From NCBI GenBank assembly GCA_023437715.1, contig JAEZFK010000032.1, forward strand, positions 62,001 to 126,000: a DNA stretch of 64,000 nt, in the 5' to 3' direction. Both the position numbers and the translations under genes were made by a program. The DNA comes from Bacillota bacterium. GTDB taxonomy: Bacteria > Bacillota > Clostridia > Lachnospirales > Lachnospiraceae. The notes under the pieces are model-generated. The model saw nothing but the letters and a program-made list of their open reading frames with translations, was not told the origin of the DNA and searched no databases. Shown piece after piece: positions 1 through 7,621 of this stretch; the stretch's first letter is position 1; each line of letters starts with the position of its first letter.

Positions 1-1
1 T

Positions 2-241
2 CAGGTAAACAACGAAAATACCAGAATGCTTCTGAATCTGATGCTCTTTGGAAAAAACATGGATTTAAACCAGAGGTATCTTACCGACAACCCTCATACG
101 GAATGTGCTTGGTATCCCGGGAGCCGCCGGCTTGTGGTGATAAATAACAGCGAAAAGTCCCAGCGGACTTTCATAAAAACGGATTTTGGCCTGTCGGAGG
201 CCGTGCTGGAGCCATTTGAAACGAGGATCATAAAATTGTAG
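2..241 (+). CDS. GH112-type galactosyl phosphorylase, C-terminal end (partial)
   Basis: This is the last 79 codons of a gene entering from the left edge; the frame is open from base 2 with no start inside the window. The tail resembles the C-terminal beta domain of GH112 phosphorylases: an NTRMLLNL stretch, then YLTDN, then ECAWYPGSRRLVVINNS and a closing LEPFETRIIKL. GH112 enzymes are cytoplasmic and phosphorolyse galacto-N-biose, lacto-N-biose or galactosyl-1,4-rhamnose. Which substrate applies cannot be read from this fragment. The window also holds rhamnose genes and a GH129-like gene, and either substrate class would fit. The family call comes from remembered motifs, so it is moderate. 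Confidence 0.55.
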   Translation, partial: QVNNENTRMLLNLMLFGKNMDLNQRYLTDNPHTECAWYPGSRRLVVINNSEKSQRTFIKTDFGLSEAVLEPFETRIIKL

Positions 242-302
242 AAGTTTTTTTGACAAAAAAATCAAATTTTGTTAAGAATTGGTGTTATTTTTTGGGAAAA
301 TA

Positions 303-311
303 TGCTATAAT
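303..311 (+). promoter_or_regulatory. Extended -10 promoter of the first chemoreceptor gene
   Basis: TGCTATAAT matches an extended -10 element (TGn plus TATAAT) 40 bp before the ATG at 352. No good -35 lies at the expected distance; the TTGACA at 250-255 is too far away. A promoter here means that upstream in-frame start codons cannot be used. Confidence 0.5.
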
Positions 312-351
312 CCATATGATGTTTGTAACATATCATAAGGAGGATCAGGTT

Positions 352-2544
352 ATGGTGCAAAAGCTTTTGGTAAAATGGGGGAATTTTCAATCGGGGCTTA
401 AATGGAAGCCCGGTTTTAAGAAGAAAGAGAAAGGAGGAATAAGTCATCTTTCCAACAAAATCGCCGGTATCGCCGGGGTCATGCTGATTATCGTATTTGC
501 GGTCCTCATCAGCATTACCTCCATGATGACGAAACGGGCGATGCAGGAGTCCGCCTTTGGCGCTCTTAAAACTCTGGCATCGGAAAACGGGAAAGAGGTC
601 CAGCAGGTTCTGGACAGGGCGGTACAGGTTTCCAACGGCATCACCTATTACCTGGAAAATTCAGCGGTCAACAGAAAGGTCATTCAGGATTTAAGGCTCA
701 AGACCATGGGGACGGCAGAGCCTCTTTATAAGAGCCAGGTGTTTGAGGGAACCACTCTGGACAGCTTTGGAATGAAAACCGAGGATTACATGCTGTCCAC
801 CATTAAATCCTCAGTTCTTAATTCCCAGGACATTGTGGGCATAGGCATTATGTTTGAGCAGTACGGCATGAGTACTGCGGTCAGAAGCTACGGGCTCTAT
901 GCGGATCAGAACGGAAATATTATAGACTGCGGTCTTTACGAGGATTATTCTGCAAGGGATTATTACCAGAAAGCCCTGGCGGCAAGGGCAACCATCATTA
1001 CCGACCCCTATGAATCAAACGGGACCATGCTGGTTACCATGGCAGTACCTGTGATCGTGAATGACAAGGTGCTCTGCATTGTTTCCACCGATGTGGGACT
1101 GGGCCGCTTCCGCCAGATGGGAACGACCAACAGCTCTTATCCCAGCGTACATACCCTGATCACCAATGAAGCGGGAACCATTATTTCCGAGAGCACCGAC
1201 AGCGGAGTTGTGGGGACCAATGTTTCGGATTACGTGAGTTCGAAAAAAAGCAAGGAAGAAATCGGGGCAGGAATTGCCTCCGGCGCCAATTTCTATACTC
1301 TTGATAAAGGCAAAAACGGAAAGGAATATTATTTCTTTGAGCCCATCCAGCTAAACGGTTCCAGCTGGTATTCTGTTACAGCGGTAGCACAAAAGGATAT
1401 GTCCCGGGATGCGGATCAGATGTCAAGGCTGATGACCGTCATTTCCGTGGCAGCTATGATTGTGATTCTCCTTATTATCACCATTGTCATAAGAAGGCAG
1501 CTGAAGCCCATCCATAAGGTGGTGTCCGCTGCCGGAAAGATCGCAGAGGGAGATCTGGATGTCTTCGTTGATGTGGAAACCAACGATGAAATCGGCCTTG
1601 TGGCAGATTCCTTTGACCGGATGAAGGAAAACCTAAAAGAGGTCATCGACCGTATTTCCTTTGCGCTTCAGGAAATTGCGGACAACCATTTGGACCTGGA
1701 TGTGGAGCTCGGGCTTAAGGGAGATTTTACAAGGCTTGAGGACTCGGTGAAACAGATCGTCATGAATTTAAACGTGGTGATGAATGAAGTGAGCCAGGCG
1801 GCAGGCCAGGTAGCAGCAGGCGCCGACCAGGTGGCCGACGGCTCCCAGTCTCTGGCGGACGGCGCAGAGGAGCAGGAAAAGACCGTTGAAATGCTGTCTC
1901 ATTCCTTTAAGGATGTATCGGAAAAGATCAGGCATCTTGCGGAGACGGCCGGAGAAGTATCCTTACAGGTGCAGCAGACAGGAACAGAAATCGTAACCTG
2001 TGATATGTCCATGCAGAACCTTTCCGGCGCCATGGATGAGATCCGGGTATCCTCCGGTGAAATCGGAAAGATCATCAAGGTCATTGAGGATATCGCATTC
2101 CAGACCAATATTCTGGCTCTCAACGCGGCCATTGAGGCGGCAAGGGCAGGAGAATCGGGCAAGGGCTTTGCCGTGGTTGCCGGTGAGGTGAGAAATCTGG
2201 CGGCGAAAAGCGCGGAGGCGGCAAAGAATACCACGGCTCTGATCCGGGGGTCCATGACTGCGGTGGAAAAGGGAACCGATATATTAAATGAGACCGTGGA
2301 TTCCATGATGAGAGTTTTAGAGGACTCTGCCAAGGCCGTGGATTACGTGGATTCCATATCCGCCTCGGCCAGCAAGGAAGCTGACGCAGTAGCGGCAGTA
2401 ACAAGAGAGTTTTCAAAGATTTCCGCCGTGGTGCAGAACAATTCCGCCACAGCAGAAGAGAGCGCAGCCTCCAGCGAAGAGCTATCCCATCAGGCCCAGC
2501 GTTTAAGCGAACTGGTACAGAGGTTCCGTTTGAGGGAAGAGTAG
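352..2544 (+). CDS. Methyl-accepting chemotaxis protein (dCache-type sensor)
   Basis: Membrane chemoreceptor of 730 residues that would signal to CheA/CheW. The ATG at 352 is chosen because AAGGAGG sits 8 nt upstream and the extended -10 promoter lies within any longer version. A basic cytoplasmic N-terminus is followed by a membrane segment at about residues 37-57. Next come an extracellular region of about 300 residues of Cache type, a second membrane segment at about 358-380 and a HAMP domain to about 435. The cytoplasmic signalling hairpin has the conserved tip IEDIAFQTNILALNAAIEAA near residue 577. No C-terminal CheR-tethering pentapeptide is visible. It is monocistronic, with a terminator just downstream. 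The ligand is unknown. Confidence 0.93.
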   Translation: MVQKLLVKWGNFQSGLKWKPGFKKKEKGGISHLSNKIAGIAGVMLIIVFAVLISITSMMTKRAMQESAFGALKTLASENGKEVQQVLDRAVQVSNGITYYLENSAVNRKVIQDLRLKTMGTAEPLYKSQVFEGTTLDSFGMKTEDYMLSTIKSSVLNSQDIVGIGIMFEQYGMSTAVRSYGLYADQNGNIIDCGLYEDYSARDYYQKALAARATIITDPYESNGTMLVTMAVPVIVNDKVLCIVSTDVGLGRFRQMGTTNSSYPSVHTLITNEAGTIISESTDSGVVGTNVSDYVSSKKSKEEIGAGIASGANFYTLDKGKNGKEYYFFEPIQLNGSSWYSVTAVAQKDMSRDADQMSRLMTVISVAAMIVILLIITIVIRRQLKPIHKVVSAAGKIAEGDLDVFVDVETNDEIGLVADSFDRMKENLKEVIDRISFALQEIADNHLDLDVELGLKGDFTRLEDSVKQIVMNLNVVMNEVSQAAGQVAAGADQVADGSQSLADGAEEQEKTVEMLSHSFKDVSEKIRHLAETAGEVSLQVQQTGTEIVTCDMSMQNLSGAMDEIRVSSGEIGKIIKVIEDIAFQTNILALNAAIEAARAGESGKGFAVVAGEVRNLAAKSAEAAKNTTALIRGSMTAVEKGTDILNETVDSMMRVLEDSAKAVDYVDSISASASKEADAVAAVTREFSKISAVVQNNSATAEESAASSEELSHQAQRLSELVQRFRLREE

Positions 2545-2561
2545 AAATAAAGAAGAGAATA

Positions 2562-2613
2562 AACAGGCGGCAGCCTCCGGTGTTTCAGACGCCGGGCAGC
2601 CGTCTGTTTTTTT
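2562..2613 (+). terminator. Rho-independent terminator of the first chemoreceptor gene
   Basis: Arms CAGGCGGC and GCCGTCTG with an inner CCGG/CCGG pairing are followed by a run of seven T. It begins 18 nt after the stop codon. Confidence 0.75.
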
Positions 2614-2850
2614 ACGCCGGCGGCAGGCCGGATGGACATGCCTGCATATTCACTGGCCGACAGCCAGGCACTTCTGATCTTGAGATCCGTTTGGGAGTAT
2701 TTGACTTGTACGAATATACAGGAAAGCATGGAATTTCGCAAAAAACCAGAAAATATTTTGGAATAATTTGAGATAAAAAACTGAATAAACTAAATAGTTA
2801 TATACAATTTGAAAATTAATAAATAATGTGATAAAATATTTAAAATAGTA

Positions 2851-2879
2851 TTGACAAATACAAGCCTGTACGCTATAAT
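2851..2879 (+). promoter_or_regulatory. Perfect consensus sigma-A promoter in a gene-free region
   Basis: TTGACA (2851-2856), a 17-nt spacer and TATAAT (2874-2879) match the housekeeping consensus at all twelve positions. No convincing ORF follows for 500 nt, so the promoter probably drives an untranslated RNA ending at the terminator at 3320-3364. Confidence 0.75.
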
Positions 2880-2967
2880 AAAGACGTAACAAAGGAAAGG
2901 AAAGAGAAAAAAGAAGAAGAGTTAAAATTAATGAAAGGAGGTACACTCCACCAGAAAATGAAATCTC

Positions 2968-2994
2968 GTTTCATTTATAAATTATAAATGAAAC
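2968..2994. repeat. Near-perfect 27-nt palindrome
   Basis: Two 13-bp arms (GTTTCATTTATAA and TTATAAATGAAAC) flank one central A. It lies about 80 nt into the inferred transcript, so it is more likely an RNA hairpin than a promoter-proximal operator. Confidence 0.7.
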
Positions 2995-3319
2995 AAAAGG
3001 AAAAACCAATCTACCGATGTTAGAAGCCAATTTGCGAGATCAGAATGGAAAGTGATGATTGAAGAATCAGAAAAAAGAAGTATTGGTTGAAAAAATAAAT
3101 CTATGGAGAAAAGAACTGTAATCGGTTCCCGATACTGGGACAAATGAAAGATTTGTAAAACATGTGAAGGACAAACGGTTGAATACAGAAATGAAATATC
3201 CATAGATGGGCGTATAACAACGGAGAGCGGAAAAATTTAATATAGATCATGTGCATGTATTACATGTAGGCAGCATGAGCTGGAAAAGAGGTATCAATTC
3301 CAATGGATGAAGTAGTATA

Positions 3320-3364
3320 AAAGCGGGTATCGATTAGTTGAAATGAAAATCGGTGCCCGCTTTT
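3320..3364 (+). terminator. Strong intrinsic terminator, probably bidirectional
   Basis: The 16-nt arms 3320-3335 and 3348-3363 pair fully with two G-U wobbles around a 12-nt loop. The U-rich end follows on the plus strand and an A-run precedes the left arm. It would end the candidate ncRNA and, read leftwards, the radical SAM gene on the minus strand. Confidence 0.8.
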
Positions 3365-3387
3365 GTTTGTGTATTTTTATTTCCCTT

Positions 3388-4296
3388 TCAGCAAATCCCT
3401 TCCAGATCAAAGGGCGGCGTGTATTCTTCCTTTGCGCTGCTTTTCTCCTGCATAAATCCCTGATCCAGTCCCAGATCCATGGCGGCATCCAGCACCTTGT
3501 TATATTCGTAGGAAGTAATTCGCCGGTTGATTTCCGGAAATTCTCCGCTGCGGTAGAAAGGCGTATACTGGCTTAAAAGGCTGATATAATACTTTCCCAG
3601 AGGAAGCTCTTCTCTCATCCAGTGAAGAAGCCGGATGGAATCCTCCTTTGCCCCCGGAAGCACCATGTGGCGGATGATGACGCCTTTTTTCATAAGAGTC
3701 CCGGAAGCGTCAAATTGAGGAGAACCCGCCTGTTCAATCATCTGCTTTATGGCCCTGGAAGCAATCTTAAAATAATCCGGAGCCTTGCTGTAGCGGGCGG
3801 AAAGCTGGGAACTGAAGTATTTTAAGTCAGGAAGCCATATGTCTACATAGCTTTCCAGGGCCTTTACGGTTTCCTCCGATTCATATCCGCCGCAGTTGTA
3901 TACCACAGGAATGGAGAGCTCCGGCCTTATGAGGTCCAGGGCTTTTACAATGGAAGGCAGATATTGGGTGGCCGTGACCAGGTTGATATTGTGGGCTCCC
4001 TCTTCCTGAAGCTTCAGGAAGATATCAGCCAGCTGGCGTCCCGCAAGCTCTTTTCCGAAGTGTTCCTGGCTGATGTTATAATTCTGGCAGAAGCAGCAGC
4101 CCAGGGTACAGCCGGAAAAAAACACGGTTCCGCTTCCTCTGGTGCCGCTGATACAGGGCTCCTCCCAATGGTGAAGAGCGGCCCGGGCAGCTTTTACAGC
4201 GGCGCCGCAGCCGCAGAAGCCGGTTTTTACATGGCGGTTTACCTTGCAGTCCCTTGGGCAGAGACTGCAGGATTCATACATATGTTCAAGGTTCAT
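3388..4296 (-). CDS. Radical SAM protein, pyruvate formate-lyase activase-like (COG1313 type)
   Basis: Cytoplasmic [4Fe-4S] radical SAM enzyme of 302 residues. The SAM-cluster motif CxxxCxxC is C63-C67-C70, within SGCTLGCCFCQNYN. An N-terminal cysteine group (C10, C13, C17, C28, C30) could hold a further metal site, and such a group is common in this subfamily. These proteins are usually annotated as putative PFL-activating enzymes, but their targets are mostly unknown, and no glycyl-radical enzyme lies nearby. The ATG at 4296 has AGGAG 8 nt upstream and is preferred over a TTG eight codons earlier. It is monocistronic and divergent from azlC. Confidence 0.85.
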   Translation of the reverse strand: MNLEHMYESCSLCPRDCKVNRHVKTGFCGCGAAVKAARAALHHWEEPCISGTRGSGTVFFSGCTLGCCFCQNYNISQEHFGKELAGRQLADIFLKLQEEGAHNINLVTATQYLPSIVKALDLIRPELSIPVVYNCGGYESEETVKALESYVDIWLPDLKYFSSQLSARYSKAPDYFKIASRAIKQMIEQAGSPQFDASGTLMKKGVIIRHMVLPGAKEDSIRLLHWMREELPLGKYYISLLSQYTPFYRSGEFPEINRRITSYEYNKVLDAAMDLGLDQGFMQEKSSAKEEYTPPFDLEGIC

Positions 4297-4313
4297 GTGA
4301 GTTTCTCCTGTTA

Positions 4314-4342
4314 TTGACAAAGTGGCTTTTGTACGTTAATAT
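4314..4342 (+). promoter_or_regulatory. Promoter of azlCD
   Basis: TTGACA (4314-4319), a 17-nt spacer and TAATAT (4337-4342). It starts 18 nt from the divergent radical SAM start codon and about 60 nt before azlC. Confidence 0.5.
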
Positions 4343-4400
4343 AGTAAACAATATGCAGAAATATTGCAAGTCAAAGGTGATGTACAAAGGAATGATGGAT

Positions 4401-5117
4401 ATGAATGAAACGAAAAAGCTGGCGGCTCTCCGCTATGCCTTTCCCAAAACCCTGCCTGTCATGGCCGGTTATCTGGTTCTGGGGGCGGCTTATGGGATAT
4501 TGATGAATGTCAACGGCTATGGGATCTGGTGGGCCCTGCTCATCAGCGTATTTGTGTATGCAGGAAGCCTGCAGTACCTGGGAATCACATTTTTTGTGGC
4601 TGCGGTCAATCCATGGTACGCTTTTTTTATGTCTTTGATGCTCAATGCCAGGCATTTGTTTTACGGCCTTTCCATGCTGGATAAATATAAGGATGGGGGA
4701 AAGGTGAAGCCCTATCTGATTTTTGCCTTGACGGATGAGACGTTTTCCGTTCTATGCGGTGAAAAGGTACCGGAAGGGATTTCCAAGAACCGGGTATATG
4801 CCCTGGTGTCCCTTCTGGATCATCTCTACTGGGTCACAGGGACAGCCATCGGCGTCCTGGCGGGAAGCGTCATAACCTTTGATACGGCAGGGATGGATTT
4901 TGCCCTGACCGCCCTTTTTGTGGTGATTTTCGTAGATCAGTGGAAATCAGGGAAAGGGCATAAGGCGGCCCTTGTGGGAATCTTATCCTCTGCGGCCTGC
5001 GTCTTCTTTTTCGGACAGGATGTGTTTATCATTCCGGCCATGATCCTGATTCTTACCATTATTACAGGCCGGTATTTTATGCGCCGGAAAGCCGGGGAAG
5101 AGCTTTCTGATGTATAA
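4401..5117 (+). CDS. azlC: AzlC family branched-chain amino acid exporter, large subunit
   Basis: Integral membrane protein of 238 residues and the large half of the two-part AzlCD exporter, known for leucine-analogue resistance. The N-terminus (ALRYAFPKTLPVMAGYLVLG) and a later SLMLNARHLFYGLSML are typical of the family, and most of the rest is hydrophobic helices. The ATG at 4401 is chosen because AAAGGA lies 9 nt upstream and the length matches the usual 230-250 residues; ATGs at 4380, 4392 and 4395 are possible. azlD follows after about 50 nt in the same direction, supporting a two-gene operon. The substrate is inferred from the family only. Confidence 0.88.
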   Translation: MNETKKLAALRYAFPKTLPVMAGYLVLGAAYGILMNVNGYGIWWALLISVFVYAGSLQYLGITFFVAAVNPWYAFFMSLMLNARHLFYGLSMLDKYKDGGKVKPYLIFALTDETFSVLCGEKVPEGISKNRVYALVSLLDHLYWVTGTAIGVLAGSVITFDTAGMDFALTALFVVIFVDQWKSGKGHKAALVGILSSAACVFFFGQDVFIIPAMILILTIITGRYFMRRKAGEELSDV

Positions 5118-5168
5118 AAGGTGATTTGCCGGACGTTTTATCCGGAAAAAGAAAAAGGAGGAAAAATC

Positions 5169-5501
5169 TTGAGCCAGGATATGATAAAATACATTCTTAT
5201 TGTGGGAGCCATGATGCTCGCCACCGTAATTACCCGTTTTCTCCCCTTCATTCTCTTCCCCGCAGGGAAGAAAACTCCCAAATACATCGCCTATTTAGGC
5301 CTCACCCTTCCATACGCCACCATCGGGCTTTTGGTGGTTTACTGCTTAAGGGGGCTTCAGTTTGCTTCCTATCCTCACGGACTTCCTGAGCTGATTTCCA
5401 TTGGAGCCATTGTGGCGCTTCACTTATGGAAGGGAAATTCCCTTTTGAGCATTGGGGCGGGGACCGCCCTTTATATGGTCCTCATTCAGGCAGTATTTTA
5501 A
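5169..5501 (+). CDS. azlD: AzlD family branched-chain amino acid exporter, small subunit
   Basis: Small membrane protein of 110 residues with about four helices that partners AzlC. Family marks are the early TRFLPFILFP segment and the TLPYATIGLLVVYCL helix. The start is a TTG at 5169 with AAGGAGG 7 nt upstream. An ATG at 5181 would be 19 nt from that site, and an upstream GTG at 5121 would add an unlikely soluble extension. Its stop overlaps the stop of the convergent AraC gene by 4 nt, and no terminator separates the two. Confidence 0.85.
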   Translation: MSQDMIKYILIVGAMMLATVITRFLPFILFPAGKKTPKYIAYLGLTLPYATIGLLVVYCLRGLQFASYPHGLPELISIGAIVALHLWKGNSLLSIGAGTALYMVLIQAVF

Positions 5502-6376
5502 TATCCCTCGGGCAGGGCTTTCTGCTCCTTAAATTCCTTTGGAGAAAGGCCGAATTCCTTTTTAAAGGCCCGGTAAAAGCTGGTGTAATCGGAAAAGCCG
5601 TACTGGTGGTAAAGCTCTCCGAAAGGAATGCCGGAGAGGATTCCGTTTTTGCTGGCCTGGAGCCGCTTTTTAATGATGTACTGATGAAGAGAGATTCCCA
5701 TATTGTCCTTAAACACATGGGAAATGTGGTATTTACTGGTATAGAAGAAAGAGGCCAGGTGGTCTAAGGAAAGGTCATCTCCCAGGTGATTGTTGATATA
5801 GTCGCAGATGTTTAAATAGAGTACATTTTCATAGGCAGCAGGAACCTGATGGAGCATGTCAAAGGTGATCCTGTTTAAAAACAGCAGAAAGGAATGAATC
5901 TGAAGTTCTGCGTTCAGCCTGTGAAATGCTTTATTTCCGTGAATCTCCTCCAGCATGTCTAAAAGACGGCCCTGAATGTCCTGGAACGTGATGAAATCCG
6001 TGCGGAAGCGGTAATGCTTTTTGTCCAATACATAACGAAAGCTGTATGCAAAGTCCTGGGACCAGGAGCACATGGCTTCGTAATAGTTCCTGCTGATCCA
6101 GAGAACAAAGCGCTGATAGTTTTCTCCGGTGGAATGAAATATGGGATGGTGCTTTATTCCGGGCGGGATTAAAAGGTAATCTCCGTATTGAAGGCGGTAC
6201 TGCTTTCCCTCCACCTCATAGCTCACGTCTCCGTTCAAGAAAAAATACACCTCATAATAGGGATGGCTGTGATCCAGGACATGATCTAAGTCCATGTCTT
6301 TATAAAAAAACACTTCAAATTCTCCGGAATTCATGTACTGCCGTTCATTGAAGCCGGTGGACAGCTCTTTTTTCAT
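5498..6376 (-). CDS. AraC family regulator (cupin plus HTH), probably of the divergent hexuronate genes
   Basis: DNA-binding regulator of 292 residues. The N-terminal half is a cupin-type sensor (HSHPYYEVYFFLNGDVSYEV, then GDYLLIPPGIKHHP). The last 100 residues hold the double helix-turn-helix of AraC proteins, ending GFSDYTSFYRAFKKEFGLSP. The ATG at 6376 has AAAGGGA 6 nt upstream; a TTG two codons earlier is less likely. It is divergent from the mannonate dehydratase gene. The shared 167-bp gap holds two direct repeats, one inside this gene's own promoter, which suggests autoregulation and activation of the neighbour. The inducer is unknown; a hexuronate or mannonate is a guess from context. 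Confidence 0.88.
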   Translation of the reverse strand: MKKELSTGFNERQYMNSGEFEVFFYKDMDLDHVLDHSHPYYEVYFFLNGDVSYEVEGKQYRLQYGDYLLIPPGIKHHPIFHSTGENYQRFVLWISRNYYEAMCSWSQDFAYSFRYVLDKKHYRFRTDFITFQDIQGRLLDMLEEIHGNKAFHRLNAELQIHSFLLFLNRITFDMLHQVPAAYENVLYLNICDYINNHLGDDLSLDHLASFFYTSKYHISHVFKDNMGISLHQYIIKKRLQASKNGILSGIPFGELYHQYGFSDYTSFYRAFKKEFGLSPKEFKEQKALPEGY

Positions 6377-6423
6377 CTTCAATCCCTTTCTTCCTCTGCT
6401 TTCCAGTCTGTTCTTTTGATGCC

Positions 6424-6452
6424 ATTATAAACGATAACCGCAAGTTTTGCAA
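6424..6452 (-). promoter_or_regulatory. Promoter of the AraC gene (minus strand)
   Basis: Read on the minus strand: TTGCAA (6452-6447), a 17-nt spacer and TATAAT (6429-6424). The spacer contains the repeat AACCGCAAGT (6436-6445), so a regulator bound there would block this promoter. Confidence 0.6.
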
Positions 6453-6466
6453 TGTGAACGGCAAGT
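6436..6466 (+). promoter_or_regulatory. Tandem AraC-type half-sites, 21 bp apart
   Basis: AACCGCAAGT (6436-6445) and AACGGCAAGT (6457-6466) are direct repeats differing at one base, with a start-to-start period of 21 bp, typical of AraC-family dimers. The right copy ends 7 bp before the poor -35 region of the divergent gene. Confidence 0.5.
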
Positions 6467-6473
6467 AAATCCA

Positions 6474-6502
6474 TGGTAATAAAACCCCCTTTTGTTTATA
6501 CT
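6474..6502 (+). promoter_or_regulatory. Activator-dependent promoter of the mannonate dehydratase gene
   Basis: TATACT (6497-6502) is a fair -10. The hexamer 17 bp upstream (GGTAAT, 6474-6479) is a poor -35, which fits a promoter that needs the AraC protein bound just upstream. Confidence 0.4.
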
Positions 6503-6543
6503 TAAGTCAATAAAACAATTTAAAAAAATAAGGAGGTAGCTTT

Positions 6544-7605
6544 ATGAAATTATCATTCCGTTGGTACGGGGACGACGACAAGGTCACATTGCAGAACATC
6601 CGCCAGATTCCCGGTATGTATTCCATTGTAACTGCTGTTTATGATGTTCCTGTCGGAGAAGTGTGGAGCAGGGAAACCATCGCTCATTTAAAAAAGGAAA
6701 CAGAGGAAGCAGGTCTGGCCTTTGAGGTGATCGAAAGCATTCCGGTTCATGAGGACATTAAGCTGGGGAAGCCGTCCAGGGACAAGTACATTGAAAACTA
6801 CTGTGAGAACATCAGAAGAGTGGCGGAAGCCGGCATCAAATGTGTCTGCTACAATTTCATGCCCGTATTTGACTGGACAAGAACCCAGCTGGACCACGTG
6901 CTGGAGGATGGCTCCACCTCTCTTGTTTACTACCAGGATCAGGTGGATAAGGTAAATCCTCTGGAAAGCGACAGCGATTTATCTCTTCCGGGATGGGATT
7001 CCAGCTATACCAGAGAAGAATTGAAGAAGGTAGTAAGTGAATACAACGCCATGTCCGAGGACACTCTGTGGGATAATTTAAAATATTTCCTGGAGAAAGT
7101 CATTCCCGTGGCAGCAGAATGCGATGTGAACATGGCCATCCATGAGGATGATCCCTGCTGGAGCATCTTCGGCCTTCCAAGAATCATTACCGATGAGAAG
7201 AACCTGGACCGCTTCTTAAGCCTTGTGGATGATAAGCATAACGGCATCACTCTCTGCACCGGCTCCTTAGGCTGCTCCAACAAGAACGATGTGGTAAAAA
7301 TGGCGGCAAAGTATGCAGCCATGGGCCGCATCCATTTTGTCCATGCGAGAAATGTGGCGATTCTTGATGATAACAGAGGCTTTGAGGAGAGAGCGCACTT
7401 ATCCTCCTGCGGTTCCCTGGACATGTATGCTATTTTAAAGGCGCTCCATGACAACGGCTTTGAAGGCTATATGCGCCCTGACCACGGCCGGATGATCTGG
7501 GGAGAGACAGGCAGACCGGGTTACGGCCTTTATGACCGCGCTCTGGGAGCAACCTATTTGAACGGTCTTTGGGAAGCCATTGACAAATCCAGCAAGAGCG
7601 AATAA
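6544..7605 (+). CDS. uxuA: D-mannonate dehydratase
   Basis: Cytoplasmic lyase of 353 residues converting D-mannonate to 2-keto-3-deoxy-D-gluconate (KDG) in glucuronate breakdown. The N-terminus MKLSFRWYGDDDKVTL and the block CYNFMPVFDWTRT are characteristic. Probable metal and catalytic residues are seen in LCTGSLGCSN, FVHARN and MRPDHGRM, and the length fits the shorter UxuA group. The ribosome site AAGGAGG is 8 nt upstream. It is the first gene of a two-gene operon with the SDR at 7622, behind a divergent AraC regulator and a probable activator-dependent promoter. No uxaC or KDG kinase/aldolase is nearby. Confidence 0.93.
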   Translation: MKLSFRWYGDDDKVTLQNIRQIPGMYSIVTAVYDVPVGEVWSRETIAHLKKETEEAGLAFEVIESIPVHEDIKLGKPSRDKYIENYCENIRRVAEAGIKCVCYNFMPVFDWTRTQLDHVLEDGSTSLVYYQDQVDKVNPLESDSDLSLPGWDSSYTREELKKVVSEYNAMSEDTLWDNLKYFLEKVIPVAAECDVNMAIHEDDPCWSIFGLPRIITDEKNLDRFLSLVDDKHNGITLCTGSLGCSNKNDVVKMAAKYAAMGRIHFVHARNVAILDDNRGFEERAHLSSCGSLDMYAILKALHDNGFEGYMRPDHGRMIWGETGRPGYGLYDRALGATYLNGLWEAIDKSSKSE

Positions 7606-7621
7606 GAAAGAAGGAAAAATT

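Larger units (their letters stand above)
2886..3364 (+). ncRNA. Candidate long non-coding RNA (about 480 nt)
   Basis: The stretch between the consensus promoter at 2851-2879 and the terminator ending near 3364 has stops in all forward frames and no start codon at a good distance from a ribosome site. The AAAGGAGG at 2935-2942 is 15 nt from the next ATG, which would encode only nine residues. Several local pairings are visible. There is a near-perfect palindrome at 2968-2994 with 13-bp arms, and a long-range match of ATCTATGGA (3099-3107) to TCCATAGAT (3199-3207). There are also small hairpins CATGT/ACATG (3254-3266) and CAGC/GCTG (3271-3282). I do not recognise RNase P RNA, tmRNA, 6S or SRP RNA signatures. 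A decayed small gene is the main alternative. Confidence 0.45.

Noticed and set aside
250..351. Upstream 34-codon extension of the first chemoreceptor
   Set aside because: Contains the extended -10 promoter element and has no ribosome site; the ATG at 352 has AAGGAGG.
2886..3364. RNase P RNA, tmRNA, 6S RNA or SRP RNA
   Set aside because: None of the conserved core sequences I know for these RNAs is present in this segment.
3388..4296. Genuine pyruvate formate-lyase activase pflA
   Set aside because: No glycyl-radical enzyme is adjacent, and the N-terminal cysteine group fits the separate COG1313-type family.
7005..7454. 149-codon open frame on the minus strand inside uxuA
   Set aside because: Lies entirely opposite a well-conserved enzyme, has no ribosome site, and its translation is low-complexity without family motifs.
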